In this document: positions 5,771 to 14,644 of the stretch, piece by piece
Layout of the letters: each line of letters opens with the position of its first letter
How positions within the stretch are numbered: position 1 is the stretch's first letter
Assembly: GCA_900543215.1 (NCBI GenBank)
Contig: UQQR01000026.1
Location: 1-21,101 of the forward strand
Length of the DNA stretch: 21,101 nucleotides
Direction: 5' to 3'
Origin: an uncultured Oscillospiraceae bacterium
GTDB lineage: Bacteria > Bacillota > Clostridia > Oscillospirales > Acutalibacteraceae
Notes under the pieces: generated by a model
Told to the model about the DNA's origin: nothing
The model's input: only the letters and a program-made list of their open reading frames with translations
The model's database searches: none
Program-made: the position numbers and the translations under genes

Positions 5771-6739
5771 TCACACATTGTTATTAAGTTCAAGTGCTTT
5801 TTGGCAAATGCGTTCAATATCGGCAAAGCAGGTAATCTCGCCGCACATACGCCTGAGCTGCGCCGCCCCCTCAAGTCCGTGCATATACCATGCGGTATGC
5901 TTTCTCGACTCAAGCATTGCTATGTGTGGGTCCTTATACTTCTCCATAAGCTTAATTTGTTCGGTCAAAACCTTAAAGCGCTCTTCCAAAGTGGGGGGTA
6001 TATAGTCTTTTCCGTTTAAAAATGCGTTAATTTCCTTAAAAACAAAGGGATTGCCCTGCGCCGCTCTGCCTACCATTACAAAATCGCAGTCGGTAGCCAC
6101 GTACATAAAACGGGCGCTTTTGCCGTCTTTAACATCTCCGTTTCCTATAACGGGTATTTTTACGGAGTTTTTTACTTTTTTTATGGTTTTATAATCTATT
6201 CCCGGAGCGTACATTTGTGCTCTTGTCCTGCCGTGTACGGTTATTGCGGCGGCGCCTGCCGCTTCGCATCTCTTTGCAAGCTCGGGGGCGTTTATGTTGT
6301 CGCCGTCATACCCCGTGCGCATTTTTACCGTTACGGGAATATCCACGGCATTCACAACCGCTCTTACTATATCCGCCGCAAGCACGGGGTCTTTCATAAG
6401 GGCGCTTCCTCCGCCGTTTCCTGCCACCTTAGGGGCGGGACAACCCATATTAATATCAATAAAATCGGGCGCAAACCCGAGCGCCGCCCGTGCCGCTTCA
6501 GCCATTATTTCGGGAACACTGCCGAAAATCTGAGAGGCAAACGGGCGCTCCCTTTCCGAGCAGGTGAGGAGCGACGCCGATTTTTTATCGTTAAGGGTTA
6601 TGCCCCTTGCGCTTGTAAGCTCGCCTACGGTAAACGCGGCGCCGAAGCGCACGCACATTTCACGCATCGCGCGGTCCGCAACGCCTGCCATCGGAGCAAG
6701 CGCGGCAAAGCCGTTTATTTCTTTATTTCCAATCTTCAT
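5771..6739 (-). CDS. dus: tRNA-dihydrouridine synthase (DusB-like)
   Basis: 322 residues from the ATG at 6739. It is an FMN-dependent TIM-barrel enzyme that reduces uridines in the tRNA D-loop. Visible features are LAPMAGVADRAMR (residues 14-26), the active-site loop DINMGCPAPKV with catalytic C100, TVKMRTGYD, the FMN-phosphate region VIGNGDVKDGK, MVGRAAQGNPFVF, and a C-terminal helical domain. I reject an in-frame TTG 36 bases upstream because it falls within the promoter -35 box; the protein's conserved start is MKIGNKEING. The -10 box ends only seven bases before the ATG, so the message is predicted to be leaderless. It is divergent from polA and followed by yebC. Confidence 0.93.
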   Translation of the reverse strand: MKIGNKEINGFAALAPMAGVADRAMREMCVRFGAAFTVGELTSARGITLNDKKSASLLTCSERERPFASQIFGSVPEIMAEAARAALGFAPDFIDINMGCPAPKVAGNGGGSALMKDPVLAADIVRAVVNAVDIPVTVKMRTGYDGDNINAPELAKRCEAAGAAAITVHGRTRAQMYAPGIDYKTIKKVKNSVKIPVIGNGDVKDGKSARFMYVATDCDFVMVGRAAQGNPFVFKEINAFLNGKDYIPPTLEERFKVLTEQIKLMEKYKDPHIAMLESRKHTAWYMHGLEGAAQLRRMCGEITCFADIERICQKALELNNNV

Positions 6740-6746
6740 AAAGAAG

Positions 6747-6775
6747 ATTATATACGAAATATTAACAATAGTCAA
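6747..6775 (-). promoter_or_regulatory. Sigma-A promoter of dus-yebC (leaderless)
   Basis: On the minus strand, TTGACT (6775-6770), a 17-base spacer, and TATAAT (6752-6747): an almost consensus promoter. The dus ATG begins at 6739, seven bases beyond the -10, the usual distance to the transcription start, and no ribosome site fits in between. Confidence 0.85.
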
Positions 6776-6792
6776 ATTTTTTTAAAAAGGTG

Positions 6793-6821
6793 GTGACAAT
6801 AATAAAAAATAATGTTATACT
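6793..6821 (+). promoter_or_regulatory. Extended -10 promoter of polA operon
   Basis: GTGACA (6793-6798), a 17-base spacer, and TATACT (6816-6821) with the TG extension at 6813-6814. It lies 31 bases before the polA start and back to back with the dus promoter. Confidence 0.75.
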
Positions 6822-6852
6822 GTAAAATATATAAGTATGTGGAGCTGATATT

Positions 6853-9381
6853 TTGAAGCTGCTTGCGATAGACGGTAACAGCATAATAAACCGCGCGTTT
6901 TACGGCGTCAGACTGCTTACTACCAAGGACGGCAGATACACAAACGCAGTGTACGGTTTTATAAATATTTTAAATAAACTGCTTGAAAGCGAAAAGCCGG
7001 ACGGAGTGGCGGTGGCGTTCGACCTTAAAGCCCCGACCTTCAGGCACAAAAAATACGACGCTTATAAGGCAGGCAGAAAGGGAATGCCGGCAGAGCTTGC
7101 GGAGCAAATGCCCGTTATGAAGGAGTGGCTTAGGCTTGCGGGCTATACCTGCATAGAGTGCGAGGGGTACGAGGCGGACGATATTTTAGGCACCCTGTCA
7201 CGGCTTTGCGAGGAAAACGGCGACGAATGTGTAATAGCCACGGGCGACCGTGATTCGCTCCAGCTTATATCGGATAAAACCCGTGTTCTGCTTACGGCTA
7301 CAAAAATGGGCAGACCCGAAATAATCAATTACGACGAGGCGGCGCTTAAAGAAAAATACGGTCTTACTCCGCCTGAGATGATAGAGCTTAAAAGTCTTAT
7401 GGGGGACAGCTCGGACAATATACCGGGCGTTGCGGGAGTAGGCGAAAAGACGGCTACTGACCTTATTTCCCGTTTTCACAGCATTGACTTTATTTACGGC
7501 GGACTTGATACACTTGATATTAAGGACTCTGTCCGCAAAAAGTTGGCGGACGGCAAGGAAAGCGCTTATTTAAGCCGTGAACTCGGAACGATTTGCAGGA
7601 CGGCACCGATTGCCGTCAGCGCAGGAGACTGCAAAATAAAGTCGAGGAATGGCGCAGAGCTTGCAAGGCTTATGACGGGTCTTGAATTTTTTAAGCTTAT
7701 GGAAAAAATGGGTATAACGCCCGATAATTCACATTCGCAGTGCAAAATTGATTTGTCGGATGCGATAACATTTACGAAAATGCCCGAAAACAGCCTAAAA
7801 AATGAAAAAAGGCTTGTAATTTATTCGGAAAACGGAGAAAATGCTTTCGTTTCGGGTACAAAGGTTTGTTTAGCCGATAAGGAAACGCTGACGGCGGTTC
7901 TGGCGGACGAAGCCGTTAAAAAAAGCCTGTATGACTGCAAAACCGTATACAAAAGCGGCGAGGCAAACGGTATTGTTTTCGACGCTATGCTTGCGGCGTA
8001 TATTTGCAATCCGTCGGCATCGTCGTACTCGGCGGAAAGAATTATGCAGGAGTATGTTTTTAATACACCCCAAATAAATACGGAAAACGAAACGCTTAAA
8101 AACGCGTGCAAGTTTTATACGGCTTGTGAAAATCTTGAGGCGGAGCTCACAAAAACAGGTCAAAAAAAGCTGTTTGACGAAATAGAAATGCCGCTTGCAA
8201 AAGTTCTTGCCGATATGGAAAGCTACGGATTTTTGGTAGATTCGGACGGTCTTAAAGAACTGTCGAGCGAACTTGAAGAGCGTATCGGGGTTATAGAAAA
8301 GGAAATTTACGACCTTGTAGGTTATGAGTTCAATCTCAATTCTCCCAAGCAGTTGGGCGTGGCGCTTTTTGAAAAGCTGGGACTTCCCGCAAAAAAGAAA
8401 ACAAAAAGCGGTTACAGCACGGGAGCCGAAGTACTTGAAAGCCTTAAATACGCCCATCCGGCGGTTTCCCTGCTTTTAAATTACCGTCAGCTCGCAAAGC
8501 TTAAATCTACTTATGCGGACGGACTTGTCACCTGCGTTGCTGCGGACGGACGCATACATTCAACCTTTAATCAGACCGAGGCGAGGACAGGCAGAATAAG
8601 CTCGTCCGAGCCTAATCTTCAAAATATACCCGTAAGAACAAAAGAGGGCAAAAGACTTCGCAAGTACTTTATCGCGCCGCCCGGAAAGGTTCTTTGCGAC
8701 GCGGATTATTCGCAGATAGAGCTTAGGGTTCTTGCAAGTATAGCAAATGACGAAAATATGATAAACGCCTTTTCGGGCGGAACGGATATACACACGGCTA
8801 CGGCGGCGCAGGTCTTCGGACTGCCCGAGGAAATGATAACGCCGGAGCTCAGAAGCAGAGCCAAGGCGGTCAACTTCGGCATAGTTTACGGTATAGGCGC
8901 ATTTTCCCTTTCAAAGGACATAGGCGTAACAAGGGCGGAGGCGGACAGATATATAAAAAATTATCTCGCAAGCTATCCGTCGGTTGCGGCGTATATGGAA
9001 AACACGATCGAACAGGCTAAAAAAACAGGTTATGTTACCACATATTACGGAAGACGGCGATATTTACCCGAACTTTCAAACTCAAACGGTAACCTGCGCG
9101 CTTTCGGCGAGAGGGTTGCGAGAAACGCGCCGATACAGGGAACCGCGGCGGACATCATTAAAATTGCCATGATAAGGGTATATGAACGCCTCAAGGCGGA
9201 ACAGCCCGACGCAAGGCTGATTTTACAGGTACACGACGAACTGATAGTGGAATGTAATGAAGAAAACGCCGAAAAGGTATGCGATTTGCTTGAATATGAA
9301 ATGGAAAACGCCGCAAAGCTTGCCGTCAAATTAACGGCGGAAGCTCATTACGGAAAAAACTGGTTAGAGGCTAAGGGATAA
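6853..9381 (+). CDS. polA: DNA polymerase I
   Basis: 842 residues; fills gaps and removes RNA primers in replication and repair. Residues 1-290 form the 5'-nuclease domain (GDRDSLQLI, then MGDSSDNIPGVAGVGEKTA). Residues about 300-440 hold a shrunken 3'-5' exonuclease domain with no DxE metal-binding motif at the expected LVIYSENGEN segment, so proofreading should be absent, as in other Gram-positive Pol I enzymes. The polymerase domain has motif A DADYSQIELR (catalytic D618), motif B RSRAKAVNFGIVYG (R667-G680) and motif C VHDE (793-796). Start is TTG 6853 with GGAG (6841-6844) eight bases upstream; the conserved KLLAIDGNSIINRAFYG begins directly after it. It is the first gene of a long operon; the next start follows its stop by one base. 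Confidence 0.97.
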   Translation: MKLLAIDGNSIINRAFYGVRLLTTKDGRYTNAVYGFINILNKLLESEKPDGVAVAFDLKAPTFRHKKYDAYKAGRKGMPAELAEQMPVMKEWLRLAGYTCIECEGYEADDILGTLSRLCEENGDECVIATGDRDSLQLISDKTRVLLTATKMGRPEIINYDEAALKEKYGLTPPEMIELKSLMGDSSDNIPGVAGVGEKTATDLISRFHSIDFIYGGLDTLDIKDSVRKKLADGKESAYLSRELGTICRTAPIAVSAGDCKIKSRNGAELARLMTGLEFFKLMEKMGITPDNSHSQCKIDLSDAITFTKMPENSLKNEKRLVIYSENGENAFVSGTKVCLADKETLTAVLADEAVKKSLYDCKTVYKSGEANGIVFDAMLAAYICNPSASSYSAERIMQEYVFNTPQINTENETLKNACKFYTACENLEAELTKTGQKKLFDEIEMPLAKVLADMESYGFLVDSDGLKELSSELEERIGVIEKEIYDLVGYEFNLNSPKQLGVALFEKLGLPAKKKTKSGYSTGAEVLESLKYAHPAVSLLLNYRQLAKLKSTYADGLVTCVAADGRIHSTFNQTEARTGRISSSEPNLQNIPVRTKEGKRLRKYFIAPPGKVLCDADYSQIELRVLASIANDENMINAFSGGTDIHTATAAQVFGLPEEMITPELRSRAKAVNFGIVYGIGAFSLSKDIGVTRAEADRYIKNYLASYPSVAAYMENTIEQAKKTGYVTTYYGRRRYLPELSNSNGNLRAFGERVARNAPIQGTAADIIKIAMIRVYERLKAEQPDARLILQVHDELIVECNEENAEKVCDLLEYEMENAAKLAVKLTAEAHYGKNWLEAKG

Positions 9382-9382
9382 A

Positions 9383-10252
9383 ATGAATGTATTATTCGTT
9401 TGTACCGGCAATACCTGCCGAAGCCCTATGGCGGAGGGGTATCTGCTCTCTAAAAATTTAAAGGATGTAAATATCATAAGCCGCGGAATAGCGGCGGACG
9501 GTTCTCCTGCGGCGGAAAACGCAAAAAAAGCTATGTCAGAAGCCGGAATAGATATAAACGGACATATTTCGGTGTCTCTTTCCGCGGAAGATGTTAAAAA
9601 CGCGGACAGGATAATTTGCTTTTCACCGTCGCACAAAGCGTTTATTTGCGAAGCCTTTGGGGGCAGTGATAAAATTTGCGTGCTGTCAGGCGGAATAACA
9701 GACCCATACGGCGGCGATGAGGATACTTACAGGCGTTGTCGGGATGAAATATTTTCGGCGATAGACAGGCTTTTGGAAGAAGGCTTTTTTAAAGACTTTA
9801 CGGTAGTTCCGATAGAGGCAAAACATATTGCGCCGATAGCAAAGCTTGAAAAAATCTGCTTTTCGGAGCCGTGGTCGGCTGAGGGTATAGTCGGCGCCTA
9901 TAAAACAGGCACGCGGTTTTTTATAGCGGAAAACAGCAGGCATTTTATCGGATATATCGGCATAAAAGCGGTAATTGACGAGGGATATATAACAAATGTT
10001 GCGGTATTTCCGCAGTACAGAAACAGGGGAGCCGCCACGGCGCTTATTGAAAGAGTATTCGGGTTTGCCCGTGAAAAACAGCTTGCCTTTGTTTCGCTTG
10101 AGGTGCGCGCGTCGAACATTGCGGCGATAACGCTTTATGAAAAGCTCGGCTTTAAAACCGAGGGCAGAAGACGGGATTTTTACAGAAATCCGAGAGAAGA
10201 CGCGCTTATTATGACGAAAAGGTTTGAAGCAGATGAAGATACTTGCCATTGA
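9383..10252 (+). CDS. Protein-arginine phosphatase (YwlE-like) fused to RimI acetyltransferase
   Basis: 289 residues with two enzyme domains in one uninterrupted frame. Residues 1-135 are a low-molecular-weight phosphatase with the loop C7-TGNT-C-R13 and general acid D107 in TDPYGG. T11 in that loop is the residue that marks arginine phosphatases of the YwlE type, which reverse McsB arginine phosphorylation. Residues 139-281 are a GNAT domain like RimI, which acetylates the N-terminal alanine of ribosomal protein S18: the acetyl-CoA loop QYRNRGAATA (211-220), N245 and Y252 in SNIAAITLYEKLGF. The last 20 bases overlap tsaD. RimI next to TsaD is a common bacterial pairing, but the phosphatase fusion is unusual. 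Frame and codon style are even across the joint, so a sequencing error is unlikely. Confidence 0.85.
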   Translation: MNVLFVCTGNTCRSPMAEGYLLSKNLKDVNIISRGIAADGSPAAENAKKAMSEAGIDINGHISVSLSAEDVKNADRIICFSPSHKAFICEAFGGSDKICVLSGGITDPYGGDEDTYRRCRDEIFSAIDRLLEEGFFKDFTVVPIEAKHIAPIAKLEKICFSEPWSAEGIVGAYKTGTRFFIAENSRHFIGYIGIKAVIDEGYITNVAVFPQYRNRGAATALIERVFGFAREKQLAFVSLEVRASNIAAITLYEKLGFKTEGRRRDFYRNPREDALIMTKRFEADEDTCH

Positions 10253-11240
10253 AAGCTCGTGCGACGAAACCGCAGCCGCAGTAACGGAGGAACGGGATGT
10301 GCTGTCAAGCGTTGTCGCAACGCAGATAGCCGAGCATAAAATATACGGCGGCGTTGTGCCCGAAATAGCTTCAAGACGGCACACCGAAGCCATATCACAG
10401 GTGTGCGCCGAGGCTTTAAGCCGAGCGGGGCTTACATACGGCGATATTGACGCGGTTGCGGTCACCTTTGCTCCGGGTCTTATAGGGGCGCTCCTTGTCG
10501 GGGTAAATTTTGCCAAGGGACTTTCGATGTCACTTAAAAAGCCGCTTATTCCGGTGCATCATTTAAGGTCGCATATTGCGGCAAACTATATTACAAATAA
10601 AGAACTTAAGCCTCCGTTTTTATGCCTGCTTGTATCGGGCGGAAACACGGTTCTTGCGGAGGTCACGAATTATACGAAATTTAAAATTTTGGGCGGAACC
10701 CGTGACGACGCCGCAGGCGAGTGCTTTGACAAGACGGCGCGCTGTATGGGTCTTGAATATCCGGGCGGCGTAAATCTTGACAGAGTAGCGACAAAGGCGG
10801 ACACAAAAAAATATCCGCTTCCGCATCCGTCTGTAAGCTCAGGCGAGTTTGATTTCAGCTTTTCGGGACTTAAAACCGCAGTGATGAATCTTGTTAACAA
10901 TTCGGCGCAAAAAGGTGATATAATAGATGTGCCTGTGGTTTGCGCCACAGTAAGACAGCGTGTATGCGATATGCTTATTGAAAAAACAATGTCCGCCGCC
11001 GAGAAATTCGGTTACAAAACAGTGGCTGTGGCAGGCGGAGTTTCGGCTAACAGCGAGCTTAGACGCCGAATGACGGAGGAATGTAAAAAAAGAGGACTTG
11101 ATATTTATTATCCCGAGCTTTGCTATTGCGGCGATAACGCCGCTATGGTGGGAGTTCAGGCGTATTATGAATTTAAGGACGGCAATTTAGGCTCCGCTTC
11201 GCTTAACGCGGCGGCAACATTGCCGATAGATTACAGGTGA
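10233..11240 (+). CDS. tsaD: tRNA N6-threonylcarbamoyladenosine transferase TsaD
   Basis: 335 residues, the usual length. TsaD moves the threonylcarbamoyl group onto A37 of ANN-decoding tRNAs together with TsaB and TsaE. Seen are IESSCDETAAAV at the start, GGVVPEIASRRH, VTFAPGLIGALLVG, the iron/zinc ligands H110 and H114 in HHLRSH, LLVSGGNT, DDAAGECFDK, and AGGVSANSELR near the C-terminus. ATG 10233 is preferred over a TTG at 10224: the protein family begins MKILAIESS, and AAAGG lies at a better distance. The start overlaps the fusion gene by 20 bases. tsaB and tsaE are not in the window. Confidence 0.95.
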   Translation: MKILAIESSCDETAAAVTEERDVLSSVVATQIAEHKIYGGVVPEIASRRHTEAISQVCAEALSRAGLTYGDIDAVAVTFAPGLIGALLVGVNFAKGLSMSLKKPLIPVHHLRSHIAANYITNKELKPPFLCLLVSGGNTVLAEVTNYTKFKILGGTRDDAAGECFDKTARCMGLEYPGGVNLDRVATKADTKKYPLPHPSVSSGEFDFSFSGLKTAVMNLVNNSAQKGDIIDVPVVCATVRQRVCDMLIEKTMSAAEKFGYKTVAVAGGVSANSELRRRMTEECKKRGLDIYYPELCYCGDNAAMVGVQAYYEFKDGNLGSASLNAAATLPIDYR

Positions 11241-11246
11241 AAGGAT

Positions 11247-12149
11247 ATGGAAAAAGTGAACGGAAAAACCTTGGTTGTAGTAAATCCGTGTTCGGGAAAG
11301 GCAAAAATGCGTACCGAGCTTTTAAATGTTGTTCAGATACTTTCGCAAAACGGCGACCTTGTTACCGTTTACCCGACTAAGGAGAGAGGGGACGCTACCG
11401 ATTTTGTTGCGTCTTTAAAACCCGATGAATACGACAAAATAGTGGTTTGCGGCGGCGACGGAACGCTTAATGAGGTTATTACGGGTCTTATGCGTTCGGG
11501 CGCTCGGTATACGCTCGGATATATTCCGTCGGGTACGCTTAACGAATGGTCGAGCGGTCTTCATATCGCAAGAAATATAAAGCAGGCAGCCGAGGATATT
11601 AACAGCGGCAAAAAAATAAGGCTTGATATAGGAAAATTCTCGGACAGATATTTTTCTTATACGGCTTCGTTCGGAGCGTTTACCGACGCATCTTACTCCG
11701 CACCGCAGGATATAAAAAATGTTTTAGGTCAGGCGGCTTACTTTTTTGAGGGAATAAGGAGCCTCGGCAACATAAAGCCCGTTCACCTTAAAATCGAAAC
11801 GGATGAGCGTACGGAGGAAGGAGATTTTCTTTTCGGCGCAGTCTCAAATTCAATGTCGGTAGGAGGAATAGTAAAATTCTCCGAAACCTCGGTAAAGCTT
11901 AACGACGGTAAATTTGAAATTCTGCTTATTCGAAATCCCGATAATCTGTTGAAACTTCAGCCTGTTATAGACGGTATATTAAAGAAAGATTTGGATCGTC
12001 CCGGCATAGAATTTTTCACTGCGGAAAAGATAACCGTGACGGGCGGAGAGGGACTGTCGTGGACGCTTGACGGAGAGTACGCAAAGGGCGAGGAAACCGT
12101 TGAGATTGAAAATCTTCATAACGCCATTGAGCTTATTGTTCCGCAATAA
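11247..12149 (+). CDS. Diacylglycerol kinase-family lipid kinase
   Basis: 300 residues of the DagK/YegS/BmrU family, which phosphorylate diacylglycerol or related lipids from ATP at the inner membrane face. Visible are VVVNPCSGKAK (10-20), the ATP-binding GGDGTLNEV (69-77) and YIPSGTLNEW at the site where relatives usually have GTxNDF; here Asp is replaced by Glu. The C-terminal half has the usual beta-sandwich with a WTLDGE end motif. It follows tsaD by six bases and precedes mreB by 30, so it is read in the same operon; lipid recycling would fit the wall-synthesis genes downstream. The precise lipid substrate cannot be told. Confidence 0.88.
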   Translation: MEKVNGKTLVVVNPCSGKAKMRTELLNVVQILSQNGDLVTVYPTKERGDATDFVASLKPDEYDKIVVCGGDGTLNEVITGLMRSGARYTLGYIPSGTLNEWSSGLHIARNIKQAAEDINSGKKIRLDIGKFSDRYFSYTASFGAFTDASYSAPQDIKNVLGQAAYFFEGIRSLGNIKPVHLKIETDERTEEGDFLFGAVSNSMSVGGIVKFSETSVKLNDGKFEILLIRNPDNLLKLQPVIDGILKKDLDRPGIEFFTAEKITVTGGEGLSWTLDGEYAKGEETVEIENLHNAIELIVPQ

Positions 12150-12179
12150 GGGATAAAGTTAATTTAAGGGAGTTTTTAA

Positions 12180-13199
12180 ATGTTTACAAGAGATATAGGA
12201 GTAGACCTCGGAACGGCAAATACCCTTGTCTGCGTAAAGGGCAAAGGTATTATAATGCGCGAGCCGTCGGTAGTGGCATACGATATAAGAAACGACGCGG
12301 TACGGGCGGTCGGAACCGAGGCTAAGGAAATGATAGGCAGAACGCCCGGTTCGATAGTGGCTGTACGACCGTTGAAGGACGGCGTTATCGCCGACTTTGA
12401 TGTTACCGCCGCAATGCTTAAAAGATTTATCCGTCAGGCACTTAAGGGCTCTGTTTTTTCAAGAGTCCGTATGGTGGTATGCATACCGGCAGGCGTTACC
12501 GAGGTTGAAAGCAGAGCGGTATATGACGCCGCAAAGCAGGCAGGCGCCGCTGATATAGATTTGGTTGAGGAACCTATGGCGGCGGCTGTGGGAGCGGGTC
12601 TTCCCGTTTGGGACGCCGCAGGCAGTATGGTAGTTGATGTAGGCGGCGGAACAAGCGAGGTTGCGGTAATATCCTTAGGCGACATAGTTACCGCGCAGTC
12701 CATAAGAATTGCCGGCGACGACCTTGATGAAGCGATAATAGCCTATGTCCGTAAAAAACACAATTTGCTTATAGGCGAAAGAACGGCGGAACAGATAAAA
12801 ATAGACATCGGTTCCGCTAAACCGTACGAGAATGAAACTTCGGTTGAAATAAAGGGCAGAAACCAGGTTGACGGTCTTCCGAAAAATGTTGTTATAACCT
12901 CTGAGGAGGTAAGAAACGCTATGACCGACCCGATTTCTCAGATAATAGATACAATAAGACTCACACTTGAAAAGACTCCGCCTGAGCTTGCTGCGGATAT
13001 TATAGACAGAGGAATTACTCTGACGGGGGGCGGGGCGTTGTTAAGAGGCTTTGCGGAGCTTATAGCGGAGGAGACGGGTATGCCCGTTTCGGTAGCCGCA
13101 AACCCGCTTGACTGTGTGGTACTCGGAACCGCAAAACGGCTTGAGGCGGACAGCGGCTTTGAAAATTATGTTTTCCGCAGGGGAAAAAGATTCAGATAA
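12180..13199 (+). CDS. mreB: Rod-shape-determining actin homologue MreB
   Basis: 339 residues of the bacterial actin that forms membrane-bound filaments and guides lateral wall synthesis. Nucleotide-binding motifs: phosphate 1 DLGTANT (9-15), phosphate 2 VVDVGGGTSEVAVI (from 151), VEEPMAAAVGAG (129-140), and the adenosine loop TGGGALLRG near residue 280. The N-terminal FTRDIGVDL lacks a long amphipathic helix, as in other Gram-positive MreBs. An AAGGGAG ribosome site precedes ATG 12180. It starts the mreBCD-mrdA block, but no separate promoter is seen in the 30-base gap, so it depends on upstream transcription unless an internal promoter lies in the previous gene. Confidence 0.97.
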   Translation: MFTRDIGVDLGTANTLVCVKGKGIIMREPSVVAYDIRNDAVRAVGTEAKEMIGRTPGSIVAVRPLKDGVIADFDVTAAMLKRFIRQALKGSVFSRVRMVVCIPAGVTEVESRAVYDAAKQAGAADIDLVEEPMAAAVGAGLPVWDAAGSMVVDVGGGTSEVAVISLGDIVTAQSIRIAGDDLDEAIIAYVRKKHNLLIGERTAEQIKIDIGSAKPYENETSVEIKGRNQVDGLPKNVVITSEEVRNAMTDPISQIIDTIRLTLEKTPPELAADIIDRGITLTGGGALLRGFAELIAEETGMPVSVAANPLDCVVLGTAKRLEADSGFENYVFRRGKRFR

Positions 13200-13214
13200 T
13201 GTTGGAGGACGAAA

Positions 13215-14069
13215 ATGCGATTTTTCTTCCGCAGCCGTCAGTTTAAAATAATTGCGGCGGTTGCAGTGATTTTGATAATAATTTCCGCCGTAACGGCATT
13301 TGCCGGAAGCAGAATGTCGCCGCAGGCGGATATTGCGGGAACTATTATCGCACCGTTCCGTTCCGTTGCCGCAAAAATATCGAACGGTATTTCCGATTTT
13401 GTAGGCGTTTATACCGAGGGGGAAAAGCTTTCTATTGAGAATGCGGAGCTTGAAACCGAAATCTCGGAGCTTAGAAAAAAGCTGGCGGATTACGAAAAAG
13501 CTACACAGGAAAATGAATTCTATAAGAATTATCTTGAAATAAAGGATGAAAATCCGAGCTTCAAGTTTTTACCGGCTACGCTTATTTCAAGAGACAAGGA
13601 AGACCCGTATAAGGGATTTGTAATCAATAAGGGCTCCGTGAACGGCATTTCGGCTCACGATCCCGTTATAACAGACGAGGGGCTTGTGGGTTACATAGGC
13701 GAGGTCGGGCTTACCACCTCAAAGGTAAACACGGTATTGAGTGCGGAGCTTACGGCAGGCGCGCTTGACAACAGGACAAGCGATTCGGGCATAGTATCGG
13801 GCACTGCCGAACTTGCGAATAAGGGGCAGACGAAGTTTTATAATTTATCCCGTTCGTGCAATATTGCGGTTGGCGATTATGTTGTTACCTCGGGCGAGGG
13901 AATATTCCCGTCGGGTATTCTTATCGGCACTATCCAATCAATAGGAAGCGATAAGTACAATACCTCTATTTACGCAAATGTCAAACCGTTTGTAAATATA
14001 GACGAGGTAAAAAATGTAATGGTAATAACCGAATTTGACGGTCAGGGAGGACTTGACCCCAAAAAATAA
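13215..14069 (+). CDS. mreC: Rod-shape-determining protein MreC
   Basis: 284 residues. A short basic cytoplasmic start (FFFRSRQFK), one membrane span at about 11-31, a coiled coil at about 68-102 (rich in E and L, SIENAELETEISELRKKLAD), then the beta-domain (from about 115) with VINKGSVNGISAHDPVI, GLVGYIGEVG, and VVTSGEGIFPSGILIG. MreC links MreB, MreD and the PBP2-RodA machine outside the membrane. GGAGG lies before ATG 13215, 15 bases after mreB. Confidence 0.95.
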   Translation: MRFFFRSRQFKIIAAVAVILIIISAVTAFAGSRMSPQADIAGTIIAPFRSVAAKISNGISDFVGVYTEGEKLSIENAELETEISELRKKLADYEKATQENEFYKNYLEIKDENPSFKFLPATLISRDKEDPYKGFVINKGSVNGISAHDPVITDEGLVGYIGEVGLTTSKVNTVLSAELTAGALDNRTSDSGIVSGTAELANKGQTKFYNLSRSCNIAVGDYVVTSGEGIFPSGILIGTIQSIGSDKYNTSIYANVKPFVNIDEVKNVMVITEFDGQGGLDPKK

Positions 14070-14096
14070 GCTTATTAAAAAGAGAGGAGAGCGGAT

Positions 14097-14624
14097 ATGC
14101 AGATAAAGAAAAAACGAATTTTATTCGGGCTTTTAAGCTTTTTGATTTTCTTCTTTTCATTTGTAGTGCATTATACCGATGCGGTAGACATAGGCATAAA
14201 AAACGCACAGCCGCTTATACTTCTCCCTCTGGTTACGGCGTTTTCAATGTTTTCACAGGCGAGCACGGCGGCCGCTGTCGGTCTTGCGGTCGGGATAGGT
14301 ATGGACAGCTGCGCCGGAAATACAATTTGCTTTAACGCGATAGCAATAATGCTGGCGGCGGCATTTGTATCCGCCGCCGCAAACAATCTTTTCAACCGCA
14401 ATTTTCGGTCTGCACTGCTGCTTTCGGTTTTGGTAAGTCTTTCTTACTATATTTTAAGATGGCTTATATTCTATGCGTTTTCATCAGGCTCGCACGATAA
14501 TTTGACTTATCTTTTAAGCTATGCTTTTCCGAGCGTTCTTTACACAAATGTGTTTATTTTCCCGTTTTATTTTATATACAGAGGCTTTAACAGGCGGCTC
14601 AGCTTTACAGCCGCAAGAACTTAG
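14097..14624 (+). CDS. mreD: Rod-shape-determining protein MreD
   Basis: 175 residues, mostly hydrophobic, with about five likely membrane spans (roughly 8-25, 38-55, 58-72, 80-95, 105-130, and a last one at 145-162). Sequence conservation in MreD is low, so the call leans on length, membrane pattern and position between mreC and the PBP2 gene. It is a partner of MreC in the elongation complex. AGAGGAG precedes ATG 14097. Confidence 0.88.
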   Translation: MQIKKKRILFGLLSFLIFFFSFVVHYTDAVDIGIKNAQPLILLPLVTAFSMFSQASTAAAVGLAVGIGMDSCAGNTICFNAIAIMLAAAFVSAAANNLFNRNFRSALLLSVLVSLSYYILRWLIFYAFSSGSHDNLTYLLSYAFPSVLYTNVFIFPFYFIYRGFNRRLSFTAART

Positions 14625-14644
14625 AAAAAGAAAGGAGAACCGGC

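Noticed and set aside
6740..6775. In-frame TTG start of dus at 6775
   Set aside because: It coincides with the -35 box of the dus promoter and would add a 12-residue extension absent from the family.
6215..6796. A 193-residue plus-strand frame antisense to dus
   Set aside because: Shadow of the dus coding sequence; the dus frame has clear enzyme motifs and a promoter, the antisense frame has none.
10224..10232. TTG start at 10224 for tsaD
   Set aside because: The ribosome site is too close to it, and the family starts at MKILAIESS, encoded from ATG 10233.
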